Source of the DNA: Rhizophagus sp. LPA8_4_AMF | Taxonomy: Eukaryota > Glomeromycota > Glomeromycetes > Glomerales > Glomeraceae | Assembly: GCA_021464525.1 (NCBI GenBank) | Contig: JADRCO010000516.1 | Span: forward strand, 1 to 31,955 | Reading direction: 5' to 3' | Length of the DNA stretch: 31,955 nt | Shown: in pieces, positions 20,203-30,670 of the stretch | Layout: every line of letters begins with the position of its first letter | Numbering within the stretch: position 1 is the stretch's first letter | The notes under the pieces: generated by a model | What the model was told of the DNA's origin: nothing | What the model saw: the letters and a program-made list of their open reading frames with translations, nothing else | Databases searched by the model: none | Made by a program: the position numbers and the translations under genes

Positions 20203-21902
20203 TCAAGTTGGATTTGTGCTAATAGTGCTAGTAGCATTACCTAAGAACTTTATAACATTTTGTTGATTCATTTTTCTAACAACTTCAAATAAGCTACTTT
20301 GCCAATAATGATCAGATCTTACTCTAAAATAATAGGGAAATCTAGGAAAACAAAATGCTTCAATATTTTTTAGTACATCAAAATTAATCCCTAATGCCAA
20401 ATCTTTTAAACATATTGGACCTGGACTTTTTCCCATCTTTATTGCTTCTTCTATATTAGCGGGTAATATTCCTACACTTGTAATTTTCAAAAGGAATAAG
20501 TTTTGTTTAAAACAAATAAACAAATAATTTTTTTTAAAAGAACACTCACGTATTATCAATTGTCTGCCATCTCACCTTACCATACAATTGTGTGTCATTT
20601 CTAATAACGGCGTCGGAAGTAGCACAATAACCATTAAAACTATTGGTAAGTTGTTCAGGAGTCATATCATTAGAAGTATAACTGTACGATTCAGTAAACC
20701 ATTCATATGTATAATGTATCCAAGGTTGTCTATTCTGTACATTATTATAAATTCTACCAAAGAAAACAACTATACGAGTATTATTATTTATCATCTCACG
20801 TAATGTTATCCACGGCCTATTAGGATCTGACATTGAATACATCATTGAATGCCCTGTTGTTTGGTTTACAAAATATTGTGCTAGTTTTGATTGTATATAA
20901 TTACTAAGTATTTGTGGGTCTCCATCTGTATCACCAAATTCAATTGTTATAACCTCGTTGGGGTTGGAATTCATGAAATCCAAAATTACTTGAAATACTG
21001 TATCTAATTCTCCTCCCAATGCTCTCGCTGGACTTTGACCATGGCAAAAAACTCCGTGTTCATTATTTAAAAGACATGTATCAAAATCAAAAAATCTTAT
21101 CCCTAAAAGTTTTTTTTAAAAAAAAAAGTTAACACAAATTTCGAAACAAAATCGTCTCTTTTTCCCCTTAAACTTTGGACTTACCATCTTGAAGTTGTCT
21201 TAAAACAGGATAACCAGGATTGTTTTCCCAAAAACAAGTTATAATCCAATCAGGTACGTCAATTTCACACGCATTACCCCAAACATTACAAACTCTATCA
21301 CTGTTAGTACAAACAGCATTCCATGCTGTACACAAAGCATTACTAGACCTACATGTCTTATTGAATCCATCACACAACCAATGTAACCATTGTGGGTGCC
21401 GTTGTTTACACGCTGAAGTTTGTGCATCACATTGCATCCCATAGGTCATTAAACATTGTGCGTATTGTTGACTACATACACTTACTGAATCTAAACAATT
21501 TCTTATTGTTAGATTGCAATCGAATTCTAAATTATATGCTGCACTATTATGAGTTCCGGGATAAGTCTAAAATAACGAAAAGGGAAAGTGAAAGTAAAAA
21601 AAGAGAATTCCCTTTAGTAAATTCGAACAAATCTTTTTCTTTAAAAAAAAAAATGAACGCGCTATCTTTACCACTTGATCATATCTTAGGTCGCAAATGG
21701 CTGCATCACCATTACATTTTAATGGCTCTTTTGCAACAGTTTGATTTATATTAGGCGTTCCCGACTGCGCATCACGTTTATTAACCCGAATAGCATAATT
21801 TGGAAAATTATTATTATCCTCTGATTGTGACAAATTGACGTATAATAATAATAATTGAATTATTAAAAGAAATAATATAGTATTGCATTGAATTCGATTC
21901 AT
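20203..21902 (-). CDS. Secreted PLC-like phosphodiesterase with cysteine-heptad insert (about 479 aa)
   Basis: Exons in coding order: 21902-21672, 21566-21185, 21102-20550 and 20476-20203, all phases matching. The N-terminus (NRIQCNTILFLLIIQLLLLY) is a typical signal peptide. The PLC-X-like (TIM-barrel) fold is shown by CNGDAAICDLRYDQVTYPGT, HNS (His83 as first catalytic His), GIRFFDFDTC, VFCHGQ (His225 as second), SNPNEVITIEFGDTDG and RIVVFFGRIYNN. Between THNS and GIRFFDF lies an insert with 13 cysteines at residues 94, 101, 108, 115, 123, 130, 142, 149, 156, 163, 170, 177 and 188, mostly seven apart. The family includes enzymes that cleave phosphatidylinositol or GPI anchors and others without a known substrate; the calcium-binding PLC-Y/C2 parts are absent. 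Probable place: cell surface or outside the cell. It might act on host or own membranes, but this is inference. Confidence 0.88.
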
Positions 21903-21904
21903 TA

Positions 21905-23590
21905 CTTAAATGATGAAATCTGCAAAGAATGAGTAAATATACTGTTAATATTGATTTGTTTTACAATTTGATTATGATGATTCTTTCAAATACAAATCTA
22001 ATATTACTATATAAACAATGAATGCCAAAAAATTGATTGAAAATTTTTTTTTGCCTCTTTGACGAAATGAATCAATTAGATTAAGTTACTTACTTGATTA
22101 TTAAAGCATTAAATTCGAGAATGAAAGAAAATATTTAGCGTAGGTTAAAGAAAAATAAATAATAAATAATATAATAAATAAATAAATTGTCCTTATTTTA
22201 GAAGTACAACAGATTAGACAAAGAAAACCCCCGAATTTTTTTCAATTCAGCTCCTAAACAAAAAAAAGGCAGGTAAAATGTTCAATTATTATAAAATATA
22301 AGTGGTAAGGAACTACAAGCTTCTGGAAATCATTGTTTATAAGTGTTGTGAAAGAAAATCCAACACACATTTTGTTTTGTAAATACGGGGAATAAAAAGA
22401 TAGAATGGCTTAGGAGCTTTAGATGTTAAAACGTGTAACATGAAGTTTATTACTGTAAAGGGATAACCGAACATTTTGTTCTCTAAATGGTAATGGGTAG
22501 GCGCACAAGGTCTATTCTGGCCAGTAAACGTGTAAACTGAACTAAGCCATTTGGATTCTACAGAAAAAATTTTCTTTTTGCAGTTAAGTCGATTTTTTTC
22601 AGAATGGACAATGGGAATTCAAAAAAAGTTCGCAGTGACTTCGCCTCATATTAATTTCATATGGTCATATAGTTTAATCAATGTATGTGTTTTACAAATT
22701 CAATTTGATCCCAATCTTTCGCCCATTATACGGATGGCACGTTCGAGATGTGATAAATTGATAATTGATAAGATATCGAAGTTTTTAATATTCATTGATG
22801 ACAACATCGCGATTTGAACAAACAATATCAATTAACAAAACTATTAAATGAGTTTAACTATAATATATGTTAGCGCCCTGCCAGAATAATGTAATCTTGG
22901 ATATCTTGCGTAATCGTCAATAAGTTTATAATAAAATAATAAATTTACATTTGTTGAGTTTCTTCATTCTTTAATATTTCACTCATTTCACTCTCTCTTG
23001 CAAAAAGTGGTTATTATGAGTAAAAACGTAGTTGATCCTTTCATAGATCAAAGGCGATTAAAGATAAGTATATCAGCCACAGTAATTATCAAGGCATCAC
23101 AATCTAGCCAAGTTTTCCTTGTGCTTTTAAAAATTATAATAACGAATTTTTTTCTAAATAGCATTCATTCCAGAACTCAAGATCTATTTTCACTATCCTA
23201 GTAGTACACGTTAGAAATTAAAGATTTTTTTAAAAAAGCCTTGTCTGGATGAAAGCATATTTGTGCTTTAATTAATTAGACTTTAGTCTAACCAAGCAAT
23301 GATATATGATGATATGTTACAAGAGAGAAAGTAGGAATTTTTTATAATATAACGATAAAGAATGAGGCCATCAGCATGTGATTCGAAATGTTAAACGTAT
23401 CTAATTTTATTAATTCTTTCATTTTTTATTCGTTCTATTGTACGATACATTAACGATTATTGAATAATCTATTGATAAAAGTAATTCAAGGTTATCCGAC
23501 TCCGTATAAATCGAATTCCTTTAATGTGAAAATCAACTAGTTTGCTTATTAAAAAAACGTTAGCGTTGGTCACACAAATTTTAAATTTTT
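21905..23590. other. Gene-free region with short spurious frames
   Basis: The frames at 22551-22817 (TTG start) and 22998-23201 show no recognisable domain and no splice partners. AT-rich. The first 200 bases hold the presumed promoter of the PLC-like gene on the minus strand. Confidence 0.4.
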
Positions 23591-23595
23591 ATTAT

Positions 23596-23831
23596 AGTGT
23601 TACGATCCGGATGAATCCGTCATCCGTTCAATCCGGTCCGAAAATAAACGGACGATCCGGATGAGAAAGTTATACTGTATGTACATTCCGGATGATTCAA
23701 ATCCAATCTGCTAAAACATAGAGACCGGATGAGCAAATACGGATTTTATGGATGATCCGGTCATCCGGGTGGGTTTCGAATCGGATAAATCCGCGGATTG
23801 ACGGATTGACGGATTGACGGATCGCAACACT
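23596..23831. mobile_element. MITE-like element with 14-bp terminal inverted repeats, CCGGAT-rich
   Basis: AGTGTTACGATCCG at the left end and the reverse complement of CGGATCGCAACACT at the right end (AGTGTTGCGATCCG) differ by one base. The inside is packed with GGAT/ATCC words (GATCCGGATGA, ATCCGTCATCCG, CCGGTCATCCGG). Next to the right end are three 9-bp GGATTGACG units in tandem. It is about 236 bp long and non-coding. No clear target duplication was found. The GC content contrasts sharply with the AT-rich flanks. Confidence 0.7.
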
Positions 23832-23941
23832 ACTTATAAATAAACTCTTTATATTATTATTATTTGTAACATAAGTAAATTCTTTTATTATGGAGATCAA
23901 CTTATAAACAAACTCTTTTTTATTATTATTATTTGTAACAT
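23832..23941. repeat. Imperfect 40-bp direct repeat abutting the MITE
   Basis: ACTTATAAATAAACTCTTT...ATTTGTAACA (23832-23871) recurs as ACTTATAAACAAACTCTTT...ATTTGTAACA (23900-23941), about 69 bases on. The right end of the CCGGAT element touches the first copy. Confidence 0.65.
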
Positions 23942-24199
23942 TGTTCGTAACAGCTTATAATTAAATTCATTTAATTCATTCAACATATTTAAAAGTTTCG
24001 ACTTTTCATACAATTTCTCCTTGATAATCTTTTTTATGATCTCAACGGGGAACTTTAATACTTGGATTGTTGTACTCATAATGAGTATTCTTAAAGTTGA
24101 ACTATGCATTGTGACACCAGTTGATCCAATTACCATATATTTTGAATCAGGGGTTTGATTAGTTAGAATAAGGTAATTTGTGAGTATCGGGTATACCAT
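23897..24199 (-). CDS. Uncertain 100-codon open frame, divergent to the hydrolase gene
   Basis: The frame starts at ATG 24197-24199 and reads MVYPILTNYLILTNQTPDSK and on through LKFPVEIIKKIIKEKLYEK, then a Leu/Asn-rich helix. The last 15 codons run into the direct repeat at 23900-23941, so the true end or a splice site may lie earlier. LKFPVEIIKKIIKEKL faintly recalls an F-box start (LP.EI...I). There are only 138 bases between its ATG and that of the hydrolase-phosphatase gene, which would make a shared bidirectional promoter. It may equally be a chance frame. Confidence 0.3.
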   Translation of the reverse strand: MVYPILTNYLILTNQTPDSKYMVIGSTGVTMHSSTLRILIMSTTIQVLKFPVEIIKKIIKEKLYEKSKLLNMLNELNEFNYKLLRTMLQIIIIKKSLFIS

Positions 24200-24337
24200 T
24201 TTATCATTTTCGGAACTACGTCAAAGAACAATATAAACTACGCGTCGCCCAACTCGAAAAAAAAATTTAAAAAAAATTCTATTATTTTAGATACACTAAA
24301 ATTAATTTTATTACTAAAAGAGCTTTTATTACTTAGA

Positions 24338-26860
24338 ATGAGTGATGAATTATTAAGAATAAAAAATGACAAAGGACAAATAATTGTTGGCATACTTGAA
24401 CGTAAATTACCAAAAGAAAGTACAAGAGGTACAAAAATTGGAATAATATGTCATGGCGTTCAAGGTATTTATTTCTCTTTAGAAAATTTTCTTTTAAATG
24501 AAAGTCATTTGTATTAAAATATATTTTTTCAATAATATAATAAATAGCACATAAAAACTTTAGTTTTCAACCAAAATTAGCAAAAGAATTGCCATTCGAT
24601 ACATTTCGCTTTGATTTTAGAGGTTATGGAGAAAGTGATTTTGTTTCTATAGATTATGGTAGTTGTGAGGTAATCTTGTGTAACCGTGAATATGTTGTAT
24701 AAATGTAAACCACGGATCATCTTTTTTACAAAGTATTAACCTCACCTTTCTTTCTTTGATTTCTAGAATGAAACTGACGATATTGATACTGTGGTGAAAT
24801 ATTTAGAAAGGGAATATGGATATCAATTATACGCCATAATAGGTCATTCCATGGGTATGCCATTAATATACGTAAATTTATTTTTCATTTCCTTGTTATT
24901 CTTTTTATAAACGAACTCATTCAAACTTTTGAAACAGGGAATTTCTCTTCATATCATTATGCTACAAGAATAAGGAGGAATATACCACATTTAGTTGCAA
25001 TTTCAGCAAGATATCATTTTAGTAATTTATTACGAAATTATCCAAAAGAATATTTGAAAAAATTTAAAAATGAAGGTTTTATAATTGATGAATTTAAGTT
25101 TTATGGAAAAATTAAAAGAGTTATGACTACTTATGAGAGCTTTTCAAATTTTATTTCGATTGATATGTCTTTTGGTAAGGGTTTCTTAAATTTATCGTGA
25201 ATTTAATATACTTAATTTTGAACCGAATAAAGAAAAAAATTTAAATATTCATTTTCTTTATATAGTACGTGAACTTCCGGAATCTACTTCAGTATTAATA
25301 CTTCATGGGACAAATGATGAGGCAAGTTTATAAAGTAAAATTTCATTTATAAAAAGTACCGACCTAAATGCTGACCTTTAGGAGGTAGCTTGCTTTCACT
25401 TATAACATCTTTCTTTACAACTCTTAATTGTAGTACACAACACCGAGTGATGCGGCAGTATTCTCCAACGTAGTTCCAAATAATACACTAAAAGTCATCA
25501 TTGGCGCAAACCATTCTTTTAGCGATCACCATGATGAATTAGCTTCTGCAATAAGAGAATATTTTTCGAATGAATTTCAATCTACGAGATTTTTTGAGAG
25601 AAGTAAATTTATGAGTAACATACCAAGATATTTGAATGTTGAAGGTGTTACAAATTTTGGAGATTTGGGTGGTTATCCTAATGTGACGAGAAAATATGTT
25701 CGTAAAAGATTTATTTTTAGAAGTGGGAAGTAAGTTATCTTTTTTCATTTTTCTTTAGGTTTGAATCTTTGAAATTCTCTCATCTGAAAATTGCTAATTT
25801 TTTTTTTTTTGCTTTGCTAGCTTAATTGGAATTACTGAAAATGGGATTAAAACTTTAAATTTGCTTAATATACAAAATGTATTTGATTTTCGATCGACTC
25901 CTGAAGTTCAAGACATTGGGTTCGTGTAAGTATTAAATAAATACAGAATACTTCTTAGAAAGTTTTTATCTAATATTATTATAAAATCTAGAAATATACC
26001 AGGAATAAGTAGAATTCATGTTTCAATATTTAAAGATGCTGACCACTCAAGAGAAGCATTATTTAAAAAATGGTCACCATATATTCAAGACTACGAAGGT
26101 TCTTCTAATGGTAGTGTACTATTAGAAATTCATATATATATTTTTTTCTTCATTTCAAATATATTTATATAATTTTTATTTATAATATAGTGTGCATGAC
26201 TATATTAGATGAAGGTAGACCAGCTTATAAAGTAGTATTTCAACATATATTAAATTATCCCAATAGACCATTTATCATTCATGGTGCAATGGGTAAAGAT
26301 AGAACTGGTGTATTATGTATGTTAGTATTAAAATTATGTGGTGTTAGCGATGAGATTATTGCTAGAGAATATGAAATAACTAATAGAAATATTCGTAAGT
26401 ATTAACTATATAGTATTTGATTATAGTAATAGATCTATTAATTAATTTATCGAATTGATTTTTTAAACATTTATTTATTTATAATTGGCAGAACATGAAG
26501 ATATTATTAAACCCTATTACGATTTATGTAAAGGTCATTTTACTATGGATGAAATTAGAAAAATAATGAATGCAAAGTAAGTAAATTCTAAATAAAAATC
26601 TATTTAGTTTATTGGTTCATTACTAACCTTTCATTTTTCATAAAACATCATTATAAATATGTAGATATGAATCAATGATATTAACATTACATAAATTTAG
26701 TGATATGTATGGAACTGTAGAAAATTATCTAAATGAATATCTTGGATTCACTCAACGAGAAATTGATCAAATTACAAATAATTTAATGGCAGATCATACT
26801 GAAAATATCGATAATTATAAGAGAGATAATGAATTATTATATTTAAAATCTGCTTTATAA
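24338..26860 (+). CDS. Alpha/beta hydrolase fused to a tyrosine-phosphatase-like domain lacking the catalytic Cys
   Basis: Eleven exons fit in phase: 24338-24464, 24548-24669, 24767-24854, 24938-25174, 25266-25321, 25434-25729, 25821-25925, 25992-26110, 26191-26394, 26492-26576 and 26665-26860 (about 544 residues). The N-terminal half is an alpha/beta hydrolase: IGIICHGVQ, FRFDFRGYGES, nucleophile elbow GHSMG (Ser111), HGTND (Asp209) and GANHSF (His237), so the triad is complete. From about residue 279 follows a domain like fungal Y_phosphatase3/Siw14-type proteins (VTNFGDLGGY, RKRFIFRSG, VFDFRSTPEV). Its P-loop reads IIHGAMGKDRTGV instead of HC-x5-R: Gly415 (codon GGT, 26283-26285) replaces the cysteine, while Arg421 remains. 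Intron 5 has a GC donor (GAG|GCAAGT). Exon 8 may instead end at 26098 (GAAG|GTTC). Likely an intracellular esterase/lipase-like enzyme with a binding-only phosphatase domain; substrate unknown. Confidence 0.9.
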
Positions 26861-26864
26861 GTAA

Positions 26865-27355
26865 TTATTGTCAACATTTATTATTATTCGTCTTTTTTTA
26901 CTTTTCCTTTACTTCCATACGATTCTTACGTTAGCCTCATCACACAAAATACTTAACATAATCTCAACATATTAACATTGATAAAATTTATCTGATCTTT
27001 CCAGATTGTGCTGAGTTTTTATTAGCATAATTTATTATTATATGGTACAATTTACAGTATACTATATCATAAAGTTTAATTATTTTCTCTTAATAAAGCT
27101 TATTGTTTAATTATCCTAAATAAATATTGGGTTAGGCGTATGTGAATAAGGGCAATGGATTTAAAATAAGGATTGGTTTTAGTGATGAGTAATAGAAAAA
27201 ATGAGAGAATATTTCGCTTATAATTAATTAATTACATGACCGTGTTTCGTACATCCTCATGTAATTAGGGACTGCCTTATTCTCTTAGAAATAAAATGAT
27301 ATTTTAAGAATGGCTGTCTGCACGTGGGAATTTTATTTATACACAACGCGTAACC
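26865..27355. other. Gene-free AT-rich stretch after the hydrolase gene
   Basis: No coding frame, RNA gene or clear repeat was found; it holds the 3' UTR of the preceding gene. Confidence 0.35.
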
Positions 27356-27360
27356 ACATT

Positions 27361-27663
27361 ATTCCCGACATTCATTATCCCGACATTCATTTGCAGATTT
27401 TTGAAAATACAATTATTAAATATAATAAGAAATATTGATTTTTACAATGAAACAATATTTGCAAAGGGTTTTAAAAATCATTACATCTTAATAAAAGTAT
27501 ATTTTTGAGATGTATCATATTATAAAAAAATAATATACCCATTTATGTTTGCTAAAATAAAAAAATTATTAATTTTTACAACAAAAATATAATTTTGGGA
27601 TATATTTTAAAATTATTGCGTGTCAGAATAAATGTAATGTCAGGATAATGAATGTCGGAATTC
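27361..27663. mobile_element. Inverted-repeat element with CCGACATTCATTATCC ends
   Basis: The left end has CCGACATTCATTATCC followed directly by a second CGACATTCAT (27365-27391). The right end, read in reverse complement (27663-27633), is TTCCGACATTCATTATCC then TGACATT. The two ends match over about 27 bases with very few differences and enclose an AT-rich non-coding core. It looks like a roughly 300-bp MITE; no target duplication was identified. Confidence 0.6.
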
Positions 27664-27894
27664 GGGTTTAGCTATTGAAAAGTAATAAGACATAACTTGC
27701 TTGACATATGAATCAAACCCATTGTTAATTCCTGGCTCATGGAAATTGTCACAAATTCGTAAGGCAACTATCAAAAGAAAACAGAGAGGAAGTAGCGAAA
27801 AAAGATGAAACAGAATATATACTTAATACAAAGTATAGGAGCTTTTGATAAATTAATTAAGGTAAACACGAAACAGCTTATGATATTATATTTT

Positions 27895-28342
27895 ATTCAC
27901 CGAAACCCATTTCGGCGAAGCAATTTCGCCGAAAGGATATTTCACCGAAACCATTTCACAGAAGACATTTCACCAGGACATTTCATCGAAAATATGGAAT
28001 TTTTTAATTTTTCTTTTTTTTTGGAAGACAAACGAATTATTTAATACGTTATATTGAGTCACGTTTGTTTAAAAAAGATAACAAAATCATCATAAAATGA
28101 GAATGAAATAGAATTTGCACTTTTTTCTTTGTATCGAATTGTTAATGATCAAGGATCACTAACATTTTCGGCGAAATGTCTTTCGATGAAATGGACGATT
28201 CGAGGAAAATGACTTGGCGAAATGTCCATTTGATGAAATGAACATTCAGCGAAATATTCCTTTGGCGAAACTTCCCTTCGACAAAATGGCTTTGACGAAA
28301 TGGTTTTCAGTGAAATGAACTTCGGCGAGACGTACCGTGACC
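27895..28342. mobile_element. Foldback element with inverted GCCGAA arrays, copy 2
   Basis: The left arm (27895-27995) has units such as ATTTCGCCGAAAGGA and CATTTCACCGAAACC. The right arm (28165-28342) has the reverse complement as a longer array (TTCGGCGAAATGTC, TTTGGCGAAACTTCCC). The right tip, in reverse complement GGTCACGGTACGTCTCGCCG, aligns with the left tip of copy 1 (GGTTACGGCACATTTCGCCG). The left tip is eroded or truncated. The frames 27805-28044 (plus) and 28149-28364 (minus), rich in Ser, Pro, His, Phe and Arg, are translations of the repeat. Confidence 0.7.
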
Positions 28343-28372
28343 TGATAAAAGATAGAAAAGTCAATCACTGAA

Positions 28373-28758
28373 AGAATAGAAGAAGCGTGGGCTGTAAAAC
28401 ATATTACGAAACTTTACAAAAATGGCTTAACAAATAAGATACGAAAACAATATTTTCCAAACTAAATTCCTCAGATGATGAAACGAACACAAATAATTCA
28501 GGATCAAATACCAATAAAGAGGAAGTTAGTAATAAATAAGTAAGGATATACAAGAGAACCAAGAAAATAAGAAGAAAACGGATTCCGAACCAGAATCTTT
28601 AAAAGACAAAGGAATCGCAAAGTATTTAGATTCAAGCGCCAATAAAGAAATCAGTACAGAAATAAATAAGCGACCACACGAAGCACAAGATAATTTTGCA
28701 GGGCAATACAGATACAATTATACGAGTTTACGTCTTCAATATTGTCAGATTCGCTAGT
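28373..28758 (+). pseudogene. Decayed coding remnant, acidic/Asn-rich
   Basis: Plus-strand frames read KSITERIEEAWAVKHITKLY...KQYFPN, stop, then SSDDETNTNNSGSNTNKEEV, stop. After a one-base shift DIQENQENKKKTDSEPESLK...KRPHEAQDNFAGQYRYN runs to TAG at about 28756. The pieces follow each other in order with consistent hydrophilic character, as expected for one gene broken by two stops and a frame change. It lies directly next to foldback copy 2, which may have cut off its 5' part. The family is not recognised. Confidence 0.4.
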
Positions 28759-28759
28759 A

Positions 28760-29700
28760 TATAGGACGAGTATGGCTAAGGTATTATTTGTCTTTGTATA
28801 AAATGTTGTTCACCAGTAAAAAAAGTACTCGGTGTTAACATTTAAAAATTGATGAAATTTATCCTCGAGAAAAATAAGATCTTTTAATAATGAACAGTGT
28901 AATATAATAAGCTTCGCAGATTTTCTTGGTGATTAAGATTTATAATCATAATAATTCTTCTAGAAAAAAACCGCTTAGCTAAACGAATTAAATCGTAAAA
29001 AATGCACCACTTTAAAATCCAAAATCAAAACTTAATGTGCGCGCATTTACAGTGTTTAAACTAACGAAAGTTTAATCTAACGTTACTATATATTATTCTT
29101 AAATATGTCGGCATCAGAATGGAAGATTTATTTTTAGGGTGAGAACCTTCTAGAATTCTGTCACCGACATGAACTATAGGCAATTTAGAAACGTTTTTAT
29201 TAAAAAACCAGTGGAATTTAACTGTACAGGAGTAAAGTCTCCAACTACAACACCTTTTTACAAATGTTTTTGAACTACGTGAAACAAAATTGCTTTTCTC
29301 TCACTAACATCTCGACTTCATTTTTCACAAGCTTATTATTTGTCCTTACACTTTAATGCAAATTCAGTAACTTTATCTTTGTTTTTGTTAGACTCTTTCC
29401 CTAAAGAGTGCCGGTAAGAGACATTACAACATGTACACTGATTTTTCCTAATCTACATTCTACAAAAGCTTTTCTAAAAAATCATGAATATATTTAAAAA
29501 CTTTAGGAACTTCACTAACACCAAGATGTTTTTGTCCTTAGAGTATTTAGGATTTACATGGGCATATAAGTTCATTACTGTATTTTATTCCGCTATTAAA
29601 ACAGTTTTCCCATTTTCTCATCCTAAATTTTGTTCGTTACCTTTCATGATAACAAAGCAGGCAGCGTACCTTTTAAAGACTAGAAACTTCGATCTTTTAT
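28760..29700. other. Region without a supported gene
   Basis: Several weak coding-like scraps occur on the minus strand around 29340-29440 (SLGKESNKNKDKVTEFALKC), but no continuous gene could be built. The plus frame 29484-29702 has no recognisable domain. Confidence 0.35.
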
Positions 29701-29739
29701 AGTTAAAAATGGACCTTAAAAAGAATACTTCTAAATCTA

Positions 29740-30160
29740 AAGTATTCATTACAATACCTTATCTTACAGATTTTGGTCTCCGTCGCACTGTGAAAGAACT
29801 TACTAACACAACAAAAATTTAATATGTATATAGCTTTGGATCATTAATGCATGTGGTTGGAACTGTATTTCATTATAAGCCATATGATGGCCACTTATGC
29901 GTTGAATTATCAAAGGAAAACGACTCCACCAATTAAAGGGGCCTCCGAATTTTATGAAAGACTGATGGATAAAAAACCTGAAACCCGATTGACAATGAAA
30001 GAGATTGAAGAAATTGTAAAAACTTGGATTTATTCTCCTAATGAACCATCTGAAGAAATAAAAGGGAAAATAAAAAAGGCTGAAGAAACATATTCAACAA
30101 CCAACATTTCTAATTCCTATCCTAAACACATGCTATATGTCAGCTTCTTCCAATCAATGG
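29740..30160 (+). pseudogene. Protein kinase C-lobe remnant
   Basis: A DFG motif (LTDFGLRRTVKELTNTTK, DFG codons at 29769-29777) is followed by a stop and VYSFGSLMH, which matches the VYS-G-L-WE segment of kinases. After a frame change come PPIKGASEFYERLMDKKPET and RLTMKEIEEIVKTW, the expected end of a kinase domain in the Rhizophagus kinase family (usual form RPT.KEI). The tail ISNSYPKHMLYVS also resembles tails of such proteins. The N-lobe, HRD loop and activation segment are missing or unrecognisable. It is a decayed relative of the family that also contains the intact kinase at 9077-11475. Confidence 0.65.
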
Positions 30161-30214
30161 CAATTCTGGAATTTTGCTTGTATGTATTTTACTGGTACAT
30201 ACTGACTTGATAAC

Positions 30215-30665
30215 AACTGATCTTGACCTAGTTATTTCAGGCACATAATTTCCTAATTTTGACTATGAATAAAAAATATGTAAATTGATTAATTTAAATA
30301 ATATAGGATACAATGATTCCCCAGTAAGCATTATGATTGATAATAGTATCAAGTCGAATTAGAAACCAAACATATATATATAGTTGGTATAGATAGTTTT
30401 ATTTAGCATAGATGTTTACTTTAGCGAACTATCATGTATCACAAGCTATGTCCCGAACTTTGTATTTATTTTTCGCATGTATTAATAAAAAATTTTTCTT
30501 GGCAAATTTCGCTAATGAGCCATCAGGAAAATCATGTGATTTTAATTTTCATTGCTCGCATGTATATTAATAAAGAACCGTGAAGAATCTTCACATTTAT
30601 CACCTGATATCGCATCCGCATATTTTCAAAATTCTTATGTATATTATTATTGAAAAGGAGGCCCT
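30215..30665. other. Gene-free stretch with small hairpins
   Basis: AT-rich. GTGAAGAATCTTCAC at about 30580-30594 is a perfect 15-base palindrome around one base. TTTCGCATGTATTAATAAA near 30472 and TGCTCGCATGTATATTAATAAA near 30553 form an imperfect direct repeat. Confidence 0.4.
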
Positions 30666-30670
30666 TGCAT

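Noticed and set aside
21220..21444. Plus-strand and alternate minus-strand frames opposite the cysteine-rich exon
   Set aside because: They are shadows of the PLC-like gene, whose exon phases and motifs are clear.
22551..22817. 88-codon plus-strand frame in the spacer after the PLC-like gene
   Set aside because: It starts with TTG, has no domain or splice partner, and lies in AT-rich spacer.
23597..23831. GGATTGACG tandem units considered as a CRISPR-like array
   Set aside because: Only three direct units without spacers, inside a eukaryotic MITE-like element.
28149..28364. Minus-strand frame with SPK, FAE and HF motifs
   Set aside because: Same reason: it lies wholly in the array of foldback copy 2.
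29484..29702. 72-codon plus-strand frame upstream of the kinase relic
   Set aside because: It does not match any kinase N-lobe motif and shows no splice sites linking it to the relic.
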